This document shows, one piece after another, positions 46,276 through 54,924 of a DNA stretch of 64,000 nucleotides. The stretch's first letter is position 1, and each line of letters opens with the position of its first letter. Source of the stretch: Chryseobacterium sp. R2A-55 (lineage in GTDB: Bacteria > Bacteroidota > Bacteroidia > Flavobacteriales > Weeksellaceae). A model generated the notes under the pieces. That model saw nothing but the letters and a program-made list of their open reading frames with translations. It made no database searches and had not been told where the DNA came from. The stretch is from assembly GCF_021401085.1 (NCBI RefSeq), contig NZ_JACBFP010000002.1:186001-250000 (forward strand), given 5' to 3'. The translations under genes were made by a program, and so were the position numbers.

Positions 46276-46363
46276 ATTTGCTTTTGGCTTTTAGCGTTTG
46301 GCTAATCGCGTTGTTTGTTATATAAAAATGGCTAAAGGCAATTTGCCAGAAGCCAGTAGCTAA

Positions 46364-46585
46364 TTAATATTCGTCTTCGTTCCAAAGGAAGTCTTCGTCG
46401 GTTGGATAGTCGCTCCAAACCTCTTCAATTGATTCGTAGATTTCACCTTCGTCTTCGATTGCCTGAAGGTTTTCTACCACTTCCATTGGTGCACCCGTTC
46501 TGATTGCGTAATCAATAAGTTCTGCCTTCGTCATTGGCCAAGGTGCGTCACTTAGATAAGATGCTAATTCTAATGTCCAGTACAT
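46364..46585 (-). CDS. DUF2795 domain protein
   Basis: A 73-residue acidic protein. LASYLSDAPWPMTKAELIDYAIRTGAP matches the DUF2795 helical domain; the tail EEVWSDYPTDEDFLWNEDEY is strongly acidic. Function unknown. It has a -7 box at 46600-46607 and lies 89 nt upstream of secA on the same strand. Confidence 0.85.
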   Translation of the reverse strand: MYWTLELASYLSDAPWPMTKAELIDYAIRTGAPMEVVENLQAIEDEGEIYESIEEVWSDYPTDEDFLWNEDEY

Positions 46586-46599
46586 AAATTAAATTTTTG

Positions 46600-46607
46600 C
46601 AAAAGTA
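46600..46607 (-). promoter_or_regulatory. -7 promoter box of the DUF2795 gene
   Basis: Minus-strand TACTTTTG, 14 nt before the start codon. Confidence 0.65.
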
Positions 46608-46715
46608 AAAAATTAGGTGAGAAATCAAAGCGTTTTAATGCTGATTTTTAGCGTTTTGCTGATTTCTCCCGGCAAATTGCCTGATTGCTTGAAAATAATT
46701 GCCTATTTCCAATTG

Positions 46716-47744
46716 CTACTGGGCATTTCTCAAAAACCATTCCACAAATTTTTTTGTGCCATTTTGGAATTTTGTGGTTGGATTGTAACCCAATAAGGTT
46801 CTGGCTTTTGTAATGTCTGCGTTGGTTTTTGGCACATCTCCAGGTTGTATTGGCAGTACTTTTTTGGCAGATTTTTTTTCCAGATGATTTTCTATGGTGG
46901 ACACCATTTCTTCCAGCTCAATGACTTCGTTTTCACCCAGGTTAATGATTTCGTAAACACGGTCATGGGTTTCCAGGTAATGGATGGATTTTAGGATTCC
47001 ATCAATAATATCGTCGATGTAAGTATAATCCCTGGAAGTGGAACCATCGCCATAGAAAGGAATTTCTTTGTTTTCGAAAATTAGTTTGGTAAATTTATGG
47101 ATCGCTAAATCTGGTCTTTGTCTCGGTCCGTAAACGGTAAAAAACCTTAGCTGAATCATATCGATTTGGTAGAGATGATGATAAGCATGACCTAAAATTT
47201 CCACACATTTTTTGGTTGCTGCATAAGGTGAAATAGGGTGGTCCACAGCGTCGGTTTCTGCAAATGGAATGGTTTTTCTTTCACCGTAAACACTTGAGCT
47301 CGAAGCGCAAACGAATTTATTGATTTTGAATTCCCTGCAAAGTTCCCACAAATTCATGGTGCCTTTCACATTCACCTCTTCATAATCCAGCGGTCGCTCA
47401 ATGGATGGGCGCACTCCGGCCAAAGCTGCCAAATGGATGACTTGGTCTATTTTATGTTTCTGAAAGATTTTTTCTAAGCCTTTTTTATCTCTAATGTCTT
47501 GATAATAAAGTTGATATTTCTTGCGTGAGGTTTCAAAAATCAGTTTTTGAATGTCCCGGCTTTTGTTGGTGAAATTAAATTCCTGGTCAATGCCAACGGA
47601 TTCCAAGGTGTTTTTCACCTTGATTTTATAATCATAGAAATCATCAAAATTGTCAACATTAATGACAGAATGTCTATTTTTTAGAAGATGTTCTACTAGG
47701 TGCGAGCCGATAAATCCGCTTCCGCCGGTGACGAGGTAATGCAT
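46716..47744 (-). CDS. NAD-dependent sugar-nucleotide epimerase (UDP-glucuronate 4-epimerase-like)
   Basis: A 342-residue extended short-chain dehydrogenase/reductase. NAD motif VTGGSGFIGSHL, LAALAGVRPSIE, active site Ser in CASSSSVYGE and YAATK (Tyr and Lys), then FFTVYGPRQRPDLAIHKF, which is typical of the UDP-glucuronate/UDP-galacturonate epimerase group. It would supply a sugar for cell-surface polysaccharide. It stands alone, not in a polysaccharide cluster. Confidence 0.88.
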   Translation of the reverse strand: MHYLVTGGSGFIGSHLVEHLLKNRHSVINVDNFDDFYDYKIKVKNTLESVGIDQEFNFTNKSRDIQKLIFETSRKKYQLYYQDIRDKKGLEKIFQKHKIDQVIHLAALAGVRPSIERPLDYEEVNVKGTMNLWELCREFKINKFVCASSSSVYGERKTIPFAETDAVDHPISPYAATKKCVEILGHAYHHLYQIDMIQLRFFTVYGPRQRPDLAIHKFTKLIFENKEIPFYGDGSTSRDYTYIDDIIDGILKSIHYLETHDRVYEIINLGENEVIELEEMVSTIENHLEKKSAKKVLPIQPGDVPKTNADITKARTLLGYNPTTKFQNGTKKFVEWFLRNAQ

Positions 47745-47763
47745 GGTGTATTGGTTGTGGATT

Positions 47764-48025
47764 TTATTTGTCTGAGTAATGCCCTAAAACGGAAAGTACC
47801 GGAACGATGACATTTGATAAACAAGTCGATCTTTTTTATTGATTCTTCTGCTTCAGAGTATAGATGTCTTAATTGCTCCGGATTGCCAGTTCCTTCTCTG
47901 GGGTTTTCGGAAAGTTCTATGAAAAAAGTCTCAATTTTATGAATATCGGTTTTTCTTCCGGATTTGCAGCGCTTTTTCAAATCCTGCTATGCTTTTTCAC
48001 CTACTCTGACATTATATTTTCCAAT
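47764..48025 (-). pseudogene. Decayed YoeB/Txe-type mRNA interferase toxin
   Basis: Read in three frames, the minus strand spells a nearly complete YoeB: GKYNVRVGEKA, a TAG in place of a Gln codon, QDLKKRCKSG, IHKIETFFIELSENPREGTGNPEQLRHL, then after a shift SRRINKKDRLVYQM, then after another VLSVLGHYSDK and a stop at 47764. The total of 262 bp equals the usual length of about 87 codons. YoeB toxins cut mRNA in the ribosomal A site; this copy has one nonsense mutation and at least two frameshifts and cannot be active. The normal first codon would be ATT here. Its partner remnant lies directly upstream. Confidence 0.85.
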
Positions 48026-48229
48026 AATTTATTCGCATCAACAGGTTTGAACTTCTGCTTCAAATATTCAGGATTATCCTTATTTTTCTGTTTGCTGCAA
48101 TAATTTTAATATTTCAGAATTCGTGAACTCCTTGCTTTCTTCAAAAATCCCAACTTTAGAAGCCCTCGATATCCTTTTCATCAATGAAATGTCGCAATTC
48201 TTTTTGATCTAAATCGTTACTGTTTCCAT
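48001..48229 (-). pseudogene. Remnant of the cognate antitoxin gene
   Basis: A frame from ATG at 48229 (METVTI, then stop) continues in other frames as SRASKVGIFEESKEFTNSE, ILKLLQQTEK, and DNPEYLKQKFKPVDANKLL ending NIMSE with a stop at 48001. Size (about 76 codons), overlap with the toxin start and order (antitoxin first) fit a type II module. I cannot assign the antitoxin family from the broken sequence. Confidence 0.6.
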
Positions 48230-48301
48230 CCCATTAATTTGATACAAAAATACAAATTAAAACTTCAAATTTTATTCCTTAAATTTACTCAAAATTCTTA
48301 C

Positions 48302-49093
48302 ATGCACTTCCACGGACAAATCCTAAAAATGACCACCCAAAACGGGAAACCTATCCAATATTTTCTGAACCTATCCCACGATTTAATCAGCATGAATCAG
48401 TTGATTGGAAGAAAAATTAAAGTAAAACACGTTGGTTATCAATGTGTAAACTGTGGAAACGATGAGAAAATCTTCAGGATGGGTTTCTGCAAAAAATGCT
48501 TTTTTGAAAGTCCATACGCCAGTGACACCATCATTCGTCCAGAACTTTCCACGGCTCATCTTGGGATCCAGGAACGCGATTTGGAGGTGGAGAAAGAAAT
48601 CCAGCTTCAACCGCATGTGGTGTATCTCGCTTATACCGGTGATGTGAAAGTGGGCGTGACGCGTGAAACCCAGATTCCAACGCGATGGATTGACCAGGGT
48701 GCCACTTTCGCATTGCCCATTGCCAGAACTGAAAACAGATATGAAGCAGGAATGATTGAAGTTGCACTCAAAGAACATCTTCCCGATAAAACCAATTGGC
48801 GAAAAATGTTGGAAGACGATTTCGAGGATGAACTGGATTTAGCCGATTTCCGTGAGAAGGTATCGCAATATTTTCCCGAAGGTTTTAAAAATTTCTATTC
48901 CCAAGAAGGCGAAATCATGAAATTCGATTATCCTTATGAAAAACCGGAAAAAATCAATGCCTTCACTTTGGATAAAAATCCAGAATTCGAGGCGGTATTA
49001 AAAGGTATTAAAGGTCAATATCTTTCCTTCGATGGCGGAAATTCCATGAATGTGAGAAACCATGAAGGATACGTAATTGAACTGGAGGTGTAA
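48302..49093 (+). CDS. DUF2797 family protein
   Basis: A 263-residue protein from the ATG at 48302 (MHFHGQILKM); a longer frame begins with TTG at 48239 and lacks support. A Cys cluster CVNCGNDEKIFRMGFCKKCFFESP probably binds zinc. The segment HVVYLAYTGDVKVGVTRETQIPTRWIDQGA is the DUF2797 core; it resembles GIY-YIG-like folds but the catalytic pattern is not evident. Function unknown. A near -7 TAAATTTA lies at 48280-48287. Confidence 0.85.
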   Translation: MHFHGQILKMTTQNGKPIQYFLNLSHDLISMNQLIGRKIKVKHVGYQCVNCGNDEKIFRMGFCKKCFFESPYASDTIIRPELSTAHLGIQERDLEVEKEIQLQPHVVYLAYTGDVKVGVTRETQIPTRWIDQGATFALPIARTENRYEAGMIEVALKEHLPDKTNWRKMLEDDFEDELDLADFREKVSQYFPEGFKNFYSQEGEIMKFDYPYEKPEKINAFTLDKNPEFEAVLKGIKGQYLSFDGGNSMNVRNHEGYVIELEV

Positions 49094-49100
49094 ACAGAGA

Positions 49101-49445
49101 CTAGTCGATATTATACTCCTCCTTTTCCTCAAAAGGGATTTGGCGCAGGAAATTTCCAAATTCAGGACCCGAATAATTGCTCTCGGAACCATATGAGTCC
49201 AGGATCGTCGCCTTGATGCCGTCTTTGTCCTCCAAAATATAAAGTACTGCGTTGTCATCGGCGCTGCTCATGCCTTCAAAACGGTAAGATTTCACGATGC
49301 AAAGATCACTTGGCGAACTGTAGACTTTTTCGTTTTCGCCCAGAACCATTTGGTGGTCGTCATTCATCCGGATTTCTTTTGTAATCCCTCTGTTTCGCAA
49401 AGTGTTGTACACTTCTGAAAGTGGTTTTAGATGATTATTTTCCAT
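49101..49445 (-). CDS. Small conserved protein of unknown function
   Basis: A 114-residue soluble protein. The segment SYRFEGMSSADDNAVLYILEDKDGIKATILDSYG recalls a small Bacteroidetes family that databases sometimes mislabel as a phosphoribosylpyrophosphate synthetase; it has none of that enzyme's motifs. No signal peptide. The stop is 8 nt from the convergent DUF2797 stop. No promoter match was found. Confidence 0.7.
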   Translation of the reverse strand: MENNHLKPLSEVYNTLRNRGITKEIRMNDDHQMVLGENEKVYSSPSDLCIVKSYRFEGMSSADDNAVLYILEDKDGIKATILDSYGSESNYSGPEFGNFLRQIPFEEKEEYNID

Positions 49446-49512
49446 GATATTTTTTGATTTTGGTGCAAGTAAAATTACGAAAATAAGAACTTGAAAAAGA
49501 ATAAAGCGGTCA

Positions 49513-50757
49513 TTAAATGAAAAAGTGAGCCACCGTGTAGATAATTAAACCCACTAATCCGCCCACCAAAGTTCCGTTTACACGGATAAATTGCAGATCT
49601 TTTCCCACTTCCAGTTCCAGTTTATCAGAGAGTTCTTTACCCTGCCAATTTCCAACGGTGTCACTGATTAATGCCCCAAACTGATGTGTGTTTTTCAAAA
49701 TATATTTGTAGATGGTGAAACGAATCCAGTGGTCTATCTTATGCTGCAGATTCTCATCGGATTTCAAATTCTGTGAAAGTTCGGTCAGATTTTTTTTGAG
49801 GTAATTTTTCAGCGATGTTACTTCCTCTGTTAATTCGGTTGAAAGTGTTTTCTTGATGGATTGCCAAATGTCTTTAGCATATTGCTGAAGTTTTTCCTCT
49901 TTCAGGAAATCATTTTTAATGCCTTGGAATTCCTCTTGCCATTTTGCCTCATGCTGCACTTCCTGCGAGAATTCATAGAGTTTTCTGGTGATTTCGGTTC
50001 TTAAATTATGGTTCAAATCATTTTCCACTTCCTCGAAATACTTGGTCAGACCCGAAGTTATTTTTTGGGCAATCGCATCATCCACAAATTTTGGGACCAG
50101 AAAATAACTTTCTTTTTTCACCCTGTCCTGCACCATTTCCCGGTTTTGGATCACATAATCCTTGATCTGTTTCGAGAGATTGGTGATTAATCGTTGATGG
50201 TCGTTTTTATGGAGGACATATTCAATTCCACTTCCTACAATTTGGTTGATTTTCAAATCATTGGACATTTCTTTTGCTTTTTTGCCGATGAATAGAACCA
50301 CCGCGGAATCATCAAGTTTGGCTAAAATATCCAAAAGGATATTCGAAAGTTCACGAACCAGATTTTCCTGGTTTCTGTCTTTGGAAAGCCATTCACCCAC
50401 GAAACCTGAAACCTTTAATTTTAAGATGTAGGGACGGATATTTTGTGGTGAAAGAAAATTTTCCACCACGAAATTTCCCAGATTGTCACCGATTCTTTCC
50501 TTGCTGTTTTCGATGAGGTTGGTGTGCGGAATTTTCAATCCCAAAGGATAATTGAAAAGAGCGGTCACCGCAAACCAATCCGCCAAAGCTCCGACCATTG
50601 CCGCTTCGGAAAAAGCCCGGATATAGCCGATCCAGTGGGAATCATCTGTCTTTTGAAGTATGGTGGTTATAATGAAAATTACCGCCATCAGGAGAAAAAG
50701 TCCGGTGGCGAATGCCTTGAATTTTCGGAGTGAAAAGCGTTTCTGTTGATCATTCAT
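49513..50757 (-). CDS. DUF445 family membrane protein
   Basis: A 414-residue protein with an N-terminal membrane helix (about 12-32), the conserved block SEAAMVGALADWFAVTALFNYPLG...IPHTNLI, a long helical and coiled-coil middle (about 90-370), and a C-terminal helix FIRVNGTLVGGLVGLIIYTVAHF. This is the DUF445 architecture. Role unknown, probably an envelope scaffold. It is divergent from msrB and shares an overlapping promoter with it. Confidence 0.88.
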   Translation of the reverse strand: MNDQQKRFSLRKFKAFATGLFLLMAVIFIITTILQKTDDSHWIGYIRAFSEAAMVGALADWFAVTALFNYPLGLKIPHTNLIENSKERIGDNLGNFVVENFLSPQNIRPYILKLKVSGFVGEWLSKDRNQENLVRELSNILLDILAKLDDSAVVLFIGKKAKEMSNDLKINQIVGSGIEYVLHKNDHQRLITNLSKQIKDYVIQNREMVQDRVKKESYFLVPKFVDDAIAQKITSGLTKYFEEVENDLNHNLRTEITRKLYEFSQEVQHEAKWQEEFQGIKNDFLKEEKLQQYAKDIWQSIKKTLSTELTEEVTSLKNYLKKNLTELSQNLKSDENLQHKIDHWIRFTIYKYILKNTHQFGALISDTVGNWQGKELSDKLELEVGKDLQFIRVNGTLVGGLVGLIIYTVAHFFI

Positions 50758-50763
50758 TTAATT

Positions 50764-50780
50764 CAAATTTAGTAAATTTG
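50764..50780. promoter_or_regulatory. Palindromic divergent -7 boxes (DUF445 / msrB)
   Basis: CAAATTTAGTAAATTTG is a perfect 17-bp palindrome giving TAAATTTG on both strands. The minus box ends 6 nt before the DUF445 start and the plus box 5 nt before the msrB start. The two RNA polymerases could not bind at once, so the genes should compete. Confidence 0.7.
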
Positions 50781-50785
50781 GAGTA

Positions 50786-51316
50786 ATGAAATTATTAATT
50801 TCGATAATGCTACTTTTGAGTTTGCAAACCTGTTCGCAAACACAGCAACCTATTAAATCTACTTCAATGGAAAATTCAACCACAAAAACCAATCCATATT
50901 ACTCCAGAACCGATAGAACTTTGCTCACCGTACCTAATGAAGAGTGGAAAAAAATTCTTTCACCCGAGTTGTATGCCGTTTCCAGAGAGGCTGCAACAGA
51001 AAGACCCCACACTGGGAAGTACAATGAGTTTGATGAGAAAGGCGACTATTACTGCGCGGTTTGTGGAAATCACCTTTTCCGCTCAGATGCCAAATTCTCT
51101 TCAACCTGCGGATGGCCGAGCTTTTTCGAAGCTGATAAAGAAGGTGTGATCTATAAACGCGACACTTCGCACGGAATGGAGCGAATAGAGGTGCTGTGTA
51201 AAAGATGCGGCTCACATCTGGGTCATGTTTTCAATGACGGACCGGAACCAACCGGGGTGCGTTTTTGCATGAATTCAGTGAGTTTGGATTTTGTGGGAGA
51301 TTCCCAGAAAAAATAA
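50786..51316 (+). CDS. msrB: Peptide-methionine (R)-S-oxide reductase, lipoprotein form
   Basis: A 176-residue MsrB with an N-terminal signal peptide and lipobox (MKLLISIMLLLSLQTC), so it repairs oxidised methionine outside the cytoplasm. Zinc cysteines in CAVCGN and CKRCGS, the resolving Cys in FSSTCGWPSF, and the catalytic Cys in GVRFCMNSVSL are all present. The -7 box ends 5 nt before the ATG. Confidence 0.95.
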   Translation: MKLLISIMLLLSLQTCSQTQQPIKSTSMENSTTKTNPYYSRTDRTLLTVPNEEWKKILSPELYAVSREAATERPHTGKYNEFDEKGDYYCAVCGNHLFRSDAKFSSTCGWPSFFEADKEGVIYKRDTSHGMERIEVLCKRCGSHLGHVFNDGPEPTGVRFCMNSVSLDFVGDSQKK

Positions 51317-51322
51317 TTGTAC

Positions 51323-52018
51323 TTAAAGAATCTGTCGCAGTTCTTCCAGTTTTTTGATCACCAAAATATCTTCACCTGAAAAATTATCGCTGAATACATC
51401 AAAGAAAACTACTTTCAGTCCAAAAGATTTTGCACCTTCCACGTCGGCAATCCAATCATCGCCGATCATGATGGATTCCTCTTTTTTAGCGCCGGATTTT
51501 TTTAGCGCATAATCGTAGATTTCCGGCTGTGGTTTCCGGATATTGATTTCATCTGCGGAAGTGATGGTTTCAAAATAGTTTTGGATTCCCGAGAGTTCAC
51601 ATTTTTTATAAGTAACTTCCTTAAAGCCGTTTGAGAGAATGTGGATGTGGTAACCTTTTGCGGAAAGGTATTCAAGGATTTCGAACGCACCCTCCACCAA
51701 ATCATTGTAATTCAGGATGGTGTCCAGGAAATTGTTCTCGAAAGCCTGCGCAAGTTCGAAATCATCAATCCCGAAAAACAGGAAAGAATCGTAAAAACGG
51801 TGTTTTCTGAGGTATTCCTTGTCTATTTCGCCATCTCTTATCTGTTCCCAAAGTCTTTCGTTAATGGTAAAATATTCTCGGTGAAAGTCCTCGAAATCCA
51901 GATGATGATTTTCTTTAACCCGTTCTGCCCGGAAAATTTCTTTTAAAGTGTGGTACGCATTCTTGCGGTGGTCCCATAATGTGTTGTCGAGGTCAAAAAA
52001 AATGTGCTGAATTTTCAT
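51323..52018 (-). CDS. yjjG: HAD-family pyrimidine nucleotidase YjjG
   Basis: A 231-residue HAD hydrolase. The ATG at 52018 (MKIQHIFFDLDNTLWDH) is chosen because the next one upstream overlaps the -7 box. HAD motif I DLDNT, motif II LSNG, motif III Lys in RKPQPEIYDYALKK, motif IV GDDWIADVEGA. YjjG removes phosphate from non-canonical pyrimidine nucleotides and so cleans the nucleotide pool. Its stop is 6 nt from the msrB stop (convergent). Confidence 0.92.
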   Translation of the reverse strand: MKIQHIFFDLDNTLWDHRKNAYHTLKEIFRAERVKENHHLDFEDFHREYFTINERLWEQIRDGEIDKEYLRKHRFYDSFLFFGIDDFELAQAFENNFLDTILNYNDLVEGAFEILEYLSAKGYHIHILSNGFKEVTYKKCELSGIQNYFETITSADEINIRKPQPEIYDYALKKSGAKKEESIMIGDDWIADVEGAKSFGLKVVFFDVFSDNFSGEDILVIKKLEELRQIL

Positions 52019-52024
52019 ACAGCA

Positions 52025-52032
52025 CAAATTTA
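52025..52032 (-). promoter_or_regulatory. -7 promoter box of yjjG
   Basis: Minus-strand TAAATTTG ends 6 nt before the ATG at 52018, pointing to a leaderless or nearly leaderless mRNA. Confidence 0.65.
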
Positions 52033-52044
52033 GATAATTTAAGA

Positions 52045-52179
52045 TTAGTTCTTGGAAACAATGTGGATTTTACTTTTGGTTTTCACCACTTCGATGTTTC
52101 GTGAATAACTTAGTAAAAAGTCAATGGTTTGCTTTTTTGGTTTCAAAAGTTTTTCATTTAAAATGTCAAATTTTTTCAT
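52045..52179 (-). CDS. Small 44-residue ORF after the sigma factor
   Basis: ATG at 52179 to TAA at 52045 encodes a basic 44-residue peptide starting MKKFDILNEKLLKPKKQTID and ending SKIHIVSKN. It begins 48 nt after the stop of the ECF sigma factor on the same strand with no terminator between. The predicted helix plus strand and the coding-like third positions suggest a real gene. No family recognised; an association with the sigma factor is only positional. Confidence 0.6.
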   Translation of the reverse strand: MKKFDILNEKLLKPKKQTIDFLLSYSRNIEVVKTKSKIHIVSKN

Positions 52180-52227
52180 AGGCAATCCTGATTTGACTTA
52201 AAAACGAAACTATTTTGAAAATATTAT

Positions 52228-52818
52228 TTATCGTGTTAAAATAATATTATGCTCCTCCATGATTTTTCTCAGGTTGATGAGCGCATAACGAACCCGACCG
52301 AGCGTTGTATTGATACTGGAGTCTGTGTGGTCAGCAATTTCTTTGAAACTCAGGCCATCGAAGAATCGAAGTTTGATTACTTCCTGCTGATTTTCTGGCA
52401 AGAATTTCAACATTTTCATCAAATCATCCTTGATCTGTCTGCTGACGAGCTGTTCCTCAATATTTTCTTCCTGCGAAGAAAGCAGGTCAAAAATCGAAAA
52501 CTCATCATTGTCATAAGAAGATTCGGAGACTTTGTTGTGCTTGGTCTTCAATCTGTAATGGTCAATAATCAGGTTATGTGCAATTCTTTTTGCCCAAAGT
52601 ATGAATTTTCCCTCCTCATTGTAGCGCCCTTCCTTCAGCGTGACAATGATTTTCATGAAAGTATCCTGGAAAATATCATTGGCAAGATCCTCATCCATTA
52701 CTTTATAGTAGATGAATGTAAAGAGATCACTTTGATGCCGCTCAATTAAGATGGCAAGTGACTTTTCGTCGCCGTTCTTGAAATGGGAAATCAGCCAGCT
52801 ATCGGTATTTGTGTTCAT
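52228..52818 (-). CDS. ECF-type RNA polymerase sigma factor
   Basis: A 196-residue sigma-70 family protein from the ATG at 52818 (MNTNTDSWLISHF). Region 2 with YYKVMDEDLANDIFQDTFMKI and FILWAKRIAHNLIIDHYR; region 4 with LPENQQEVIKLRFFDGLSFKEIADHTDSSINTTLGRVRYALINLRK (helix-turn-helix). A disordered acidic linker lies between. No anti-sigma gene follows; instead a 44-residue ORF does. Many Bacteroidetes ECF factors of this kind act as housekeeping-like alternates. Confidence 0.92.
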   Translation of the reverse strand: MNTNTDSWLISHFKNGDEKSLAILIERHQSDLFTFIYYKVMDEDLANDIFQDTFMKIIVTLKEGRYNEEGKFILWAKRIAHNLIIDHYRLKTKHNKVSESSYDNDEFSIFDLLSSQEENIEEQLVSRQIKDDLMKMLKFLPENQQEVIKLRFFDGLSFKEIADHTDSSINTTLGRVRYALINLRKIMEEHNIILTR

Positions 52819-53001
52819 AACTCTTTTCTTTATTTTTAAGTCCACGAATTCCAGCACCAAATTATTTTGGGCCCTTCTTTCGGTCAATTTAGAATAAAAG
52901 TAGAATTATCTAATCGATAGTTGTTGTTTTGTTGAGTGGGCTAAATTAATAAAAAAGTTAATACTTTGTTAATAGAAAGTCAAAAAATTAAAAAAATCTT
53001 T

Positions 53002-53490
53002 TTATTTTATCATGTCGTTCAAAAAAGGTATCGGCAGATTGACCGTGAAATTCAAATTAAAGCCATTCAATTTTTTGCCATTGATTCCATTCTGATCAAG
53101 CGGAAAAGCATAACCACCCGTTAAATCGACAATTCCAAACAGGGTGAAACCGATTTTTGGAGCTATAAATTTAGTGGTTACTTCAGCGCCCGCCAAAAAA
53201 TACCAGGAATGGTAGAAGTCCACATTTCGCTCAAAATTCATCAAAATATCTCCCTGTACTTTTGGAATCACCACGAATTTAGAATCCACTGATCCCATTA
53301 ATGCAGAAACTCCGAGTCGGTAAACCAAATCGTCATTATTCAAAAAAAGTAATTTCCCGCCCACTTCGCCGAAACTCAGATTTTGGTACTCATATCCTGC
53401 CGTCAGCAGTTTATGCATCGTCATTTGTGCTTTCATGCCAAATCCCGAACAGCATAAGAGTACAAAAAAAAGCAAAGATTTCCTATTCAT
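53002..53490 (-). CDS. Exported protein, probably small outer-membrane barrel
   Basis: A 162-residue protein with signal peptide MNRKSLLFFVLLCCSGFGMKA. The mature part alternates hydrophobic and polar residues with many aromatic and Gly residues (LTAGYEYQNLSFGEVGGKLLFL, WYFLAGAEVTTKFIAPKIGFTLFG), like an eight-stranded barrel. No family recognised. A near -7 site TAACTTTA (minus, 53514-53521) overlaps the metK terminator. Confidence 0.65.
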   Translation of the reverse strand: MNRKSLLFFVLLCCSGFGMKAQMTMHKLLTAGYEYQNLSFGEVGGKLLFLNNDDLVYRLGVSALMGSVDSKFVVIPKVQGDILMNFERNVDFYHSWYFLAGAEVTTKFIAPKIGFTLFGIVDLTGGYAFPLDQNGINGKKLNGFNLNFTVNLPIPFLNDMIK

Positions 53491-53519
53491 GATTCATGAT
53501 ACAATTTCGGTCTTAAAGT

Positions 53520-53557
53520 TAAAAAAAAACTGCTTAATCATTTCTGAAAAAGCAGTT
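53520..53557 (-). terminator. Intrinsic terminator after metK
   Basis: AACTGCTT (53528-53535) with AAGCAGTT (53550-53557), followed on the minus strand by nine T. Confidence 0.85.
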
Positions 53558-53576
53558 CAATTTTGTTGGACCGGAA

Positions 53577-54857
53577 TTAAATTCCGAACTCTTTCCGGAT
53601 TTCATCCACTTTATCTAGTTTTTCCCAGGTGAAGAATTCCAAATCCTTAATGGTTTTTTCTTCTCCGTTTGCAGCCCGGAATGTTTTGTCGGCAACATAA
53701 TAATCTCTTCCCATATGTCCGTAGGAAGCGGTTTCCTGATATATTGGATTTCTAAGCTTCAGGTTTTTCTCAATGGCATAAGGTCGCAGATCGAAAATCT
53801 TCTGCACTTTTTTGGCAATTTCTCCATCCGTGAGATTAACTTTGGAAGTTCCATAAGTATTGATATAAAGTCCACATGGTTCTGCAACGCCGATCGCATA
53901 AGAAACCTGAACCAATACTTCATCTGCAACTCCTGCTGCAACCAGGTTTTTGGCGATATGTCTCACTGCATATGCCGCACTTCTGTCCACTTTTGACGGA
54001 TCTTTTCCAGAAAATGCACCACCTCCGTGCGCGCCTTTTCCACCGTAAGTATCCACGATGATTTTTCTACCGGTTAGTCCTGTATCTCCGTGTGGTCCGC
54101 CAATTACGAACTTTCCGGTAGGATTGACATGGTATTTGATTTGGTCGTTGAAAAGGTCTTGAATTTCTCTTTTTTGCTTTGCCTTTACTTTAGGGATTAA
54201 GATTTCAATGATGTCTTTTCGGATTTTTGCCAGCATTGCTTCCTCACTTCCGAAATCATCATGCTGAGTGGAAACCACGATCGAATCAATTCTGATTGGT
54301 TTGTGGTCGTCAGAATATTCAATGGTTACCTGGGATTTTGCATCCGGACGAAGATAGTTGATGGCTGCGTTTTCTTTTCTAAGCTCAGAGAGTTCTTTCA
54401 AGATGGCGTGAGCCAAATCCAAAGCGAGCGGCATGTAGTTTTCGGTTTCATTGGTGGCATAACCAAACATCATTCCCTGATCTCCTGCACCCTGATTATT
54501 TGCGCGAGTTTCGAAATCGGCATCTTCACCAACGCGGTCAACTCCCTGATTGATATCTGGTGATTGTTCGTGGATGGCAGAAATCACGCCGCACGAATCG
54601 CCATTAAACATATATTCGCCTTTTGTATAGCCAATTCCATTGATTACTCTTCTGGCGATATCCTGCACATCGAGGTATGCGGTGGATTTCACCTCACCCG
54701 CCAAAACGACTTGTCCGGTGGTCACCAAAGTTTCGCACGCCACTTTGGAATTGGGGTCGAATGCCAAAAAGTTATCGATCAACGCATCTGAAATCTGATC
54801 CGCAATTTTGTCTGGATGTCCTTCTGAAACGGATTCAGAGGTAAATAGATAAGACAT
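53577..54857 (-). CDS. metK: S-adenosylmethionine synthase
   Basis: A 426-residue MAT enzyme forming SAM from methionine and ATP. Motifs: [31 protein letters not shown] (the P-loop-like hexapeptide region), [26 protein letters not shown] and [16 protein letters not shown]. Length is normal. It lies behind a SAM-II riboswitch, so product feedback on its own expression is expected. It has a consensus promoter at 54998-55028 and its own terminator. Confidence 0.97.
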   Translation of the reverse strand: MSYLFTSESVSEGHPDKIADQISDALIDNFLAFDPNSKVACETLVTTGQVVLAGEVKSTAYLDVQDIARRVINGIGYTKGEYMFNGDSCGVISAIHEQSPDINQGVDRVGEDADFETRANNQGAGDQGMMFGYATNETENYMPLALDLAHAILKELSELRKENAAINYLRPDAKSQVTIEYSDDHKPIRIDSIVVSTQHDDFGSEEAMLAKIRKDIIEILIPKVKAKQKREIQDLFNDQIKYHVNPTGKFVIGGPHGDTGLTGRKIIVDTYGGKGAHGGGAFSGKDPSKVDRSAAYAVRHIAKNLVAAGVADEVLVQVSYAIGVAEPCGLYINTYGTSKVNLTDGEIAKKVQKIFDLRPYAIEKNLKLRNPIYQETASYGHMGRDYYVADKTFRAANGEEKTIKDLEFFTWEKLDKVDEIRKEFGI

Positions 54858-54864
54858 ATTTCTT

Positions 54865-54924
54865 TTGTTTTTAGTTAGAATTTTAGAGAAAAATAAGGTA
54901 GATTACAAAAGAAACTAAAAACAA
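54865..54924 (-). other. Long-range hairpin in the metK leader
   Basis: A perfect 12-bp inverted repeat, TTGTTTTTAGTT (54865-54876) with AACTAAAAACAA (54913-54924), encloses 36 nt. On the transcript the 3' arm ends about 7 nt before the metK start codon and the 5' arm begins right after the riboswitch core, so it may be the expression platform that hides the translation start region. Confidence 0.5.

Noticed and set aside
46276-46363. Possible repeat (GCTTTTGGCTTTTAGC-like words) between secA and the DUF2795 gene
   Set aside because: Imperfect low-complexity copies of short words; no clear unit or structure, so not listed as a repeat element.
47696-47980. 94-codon minus-strand frame taken as an intact YoeB toxin
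   Set aside because: The frame starts after a TAG, leaves the toxin reading frame midway, and ends inside the epimerase gene; it is part of a pseudogene.
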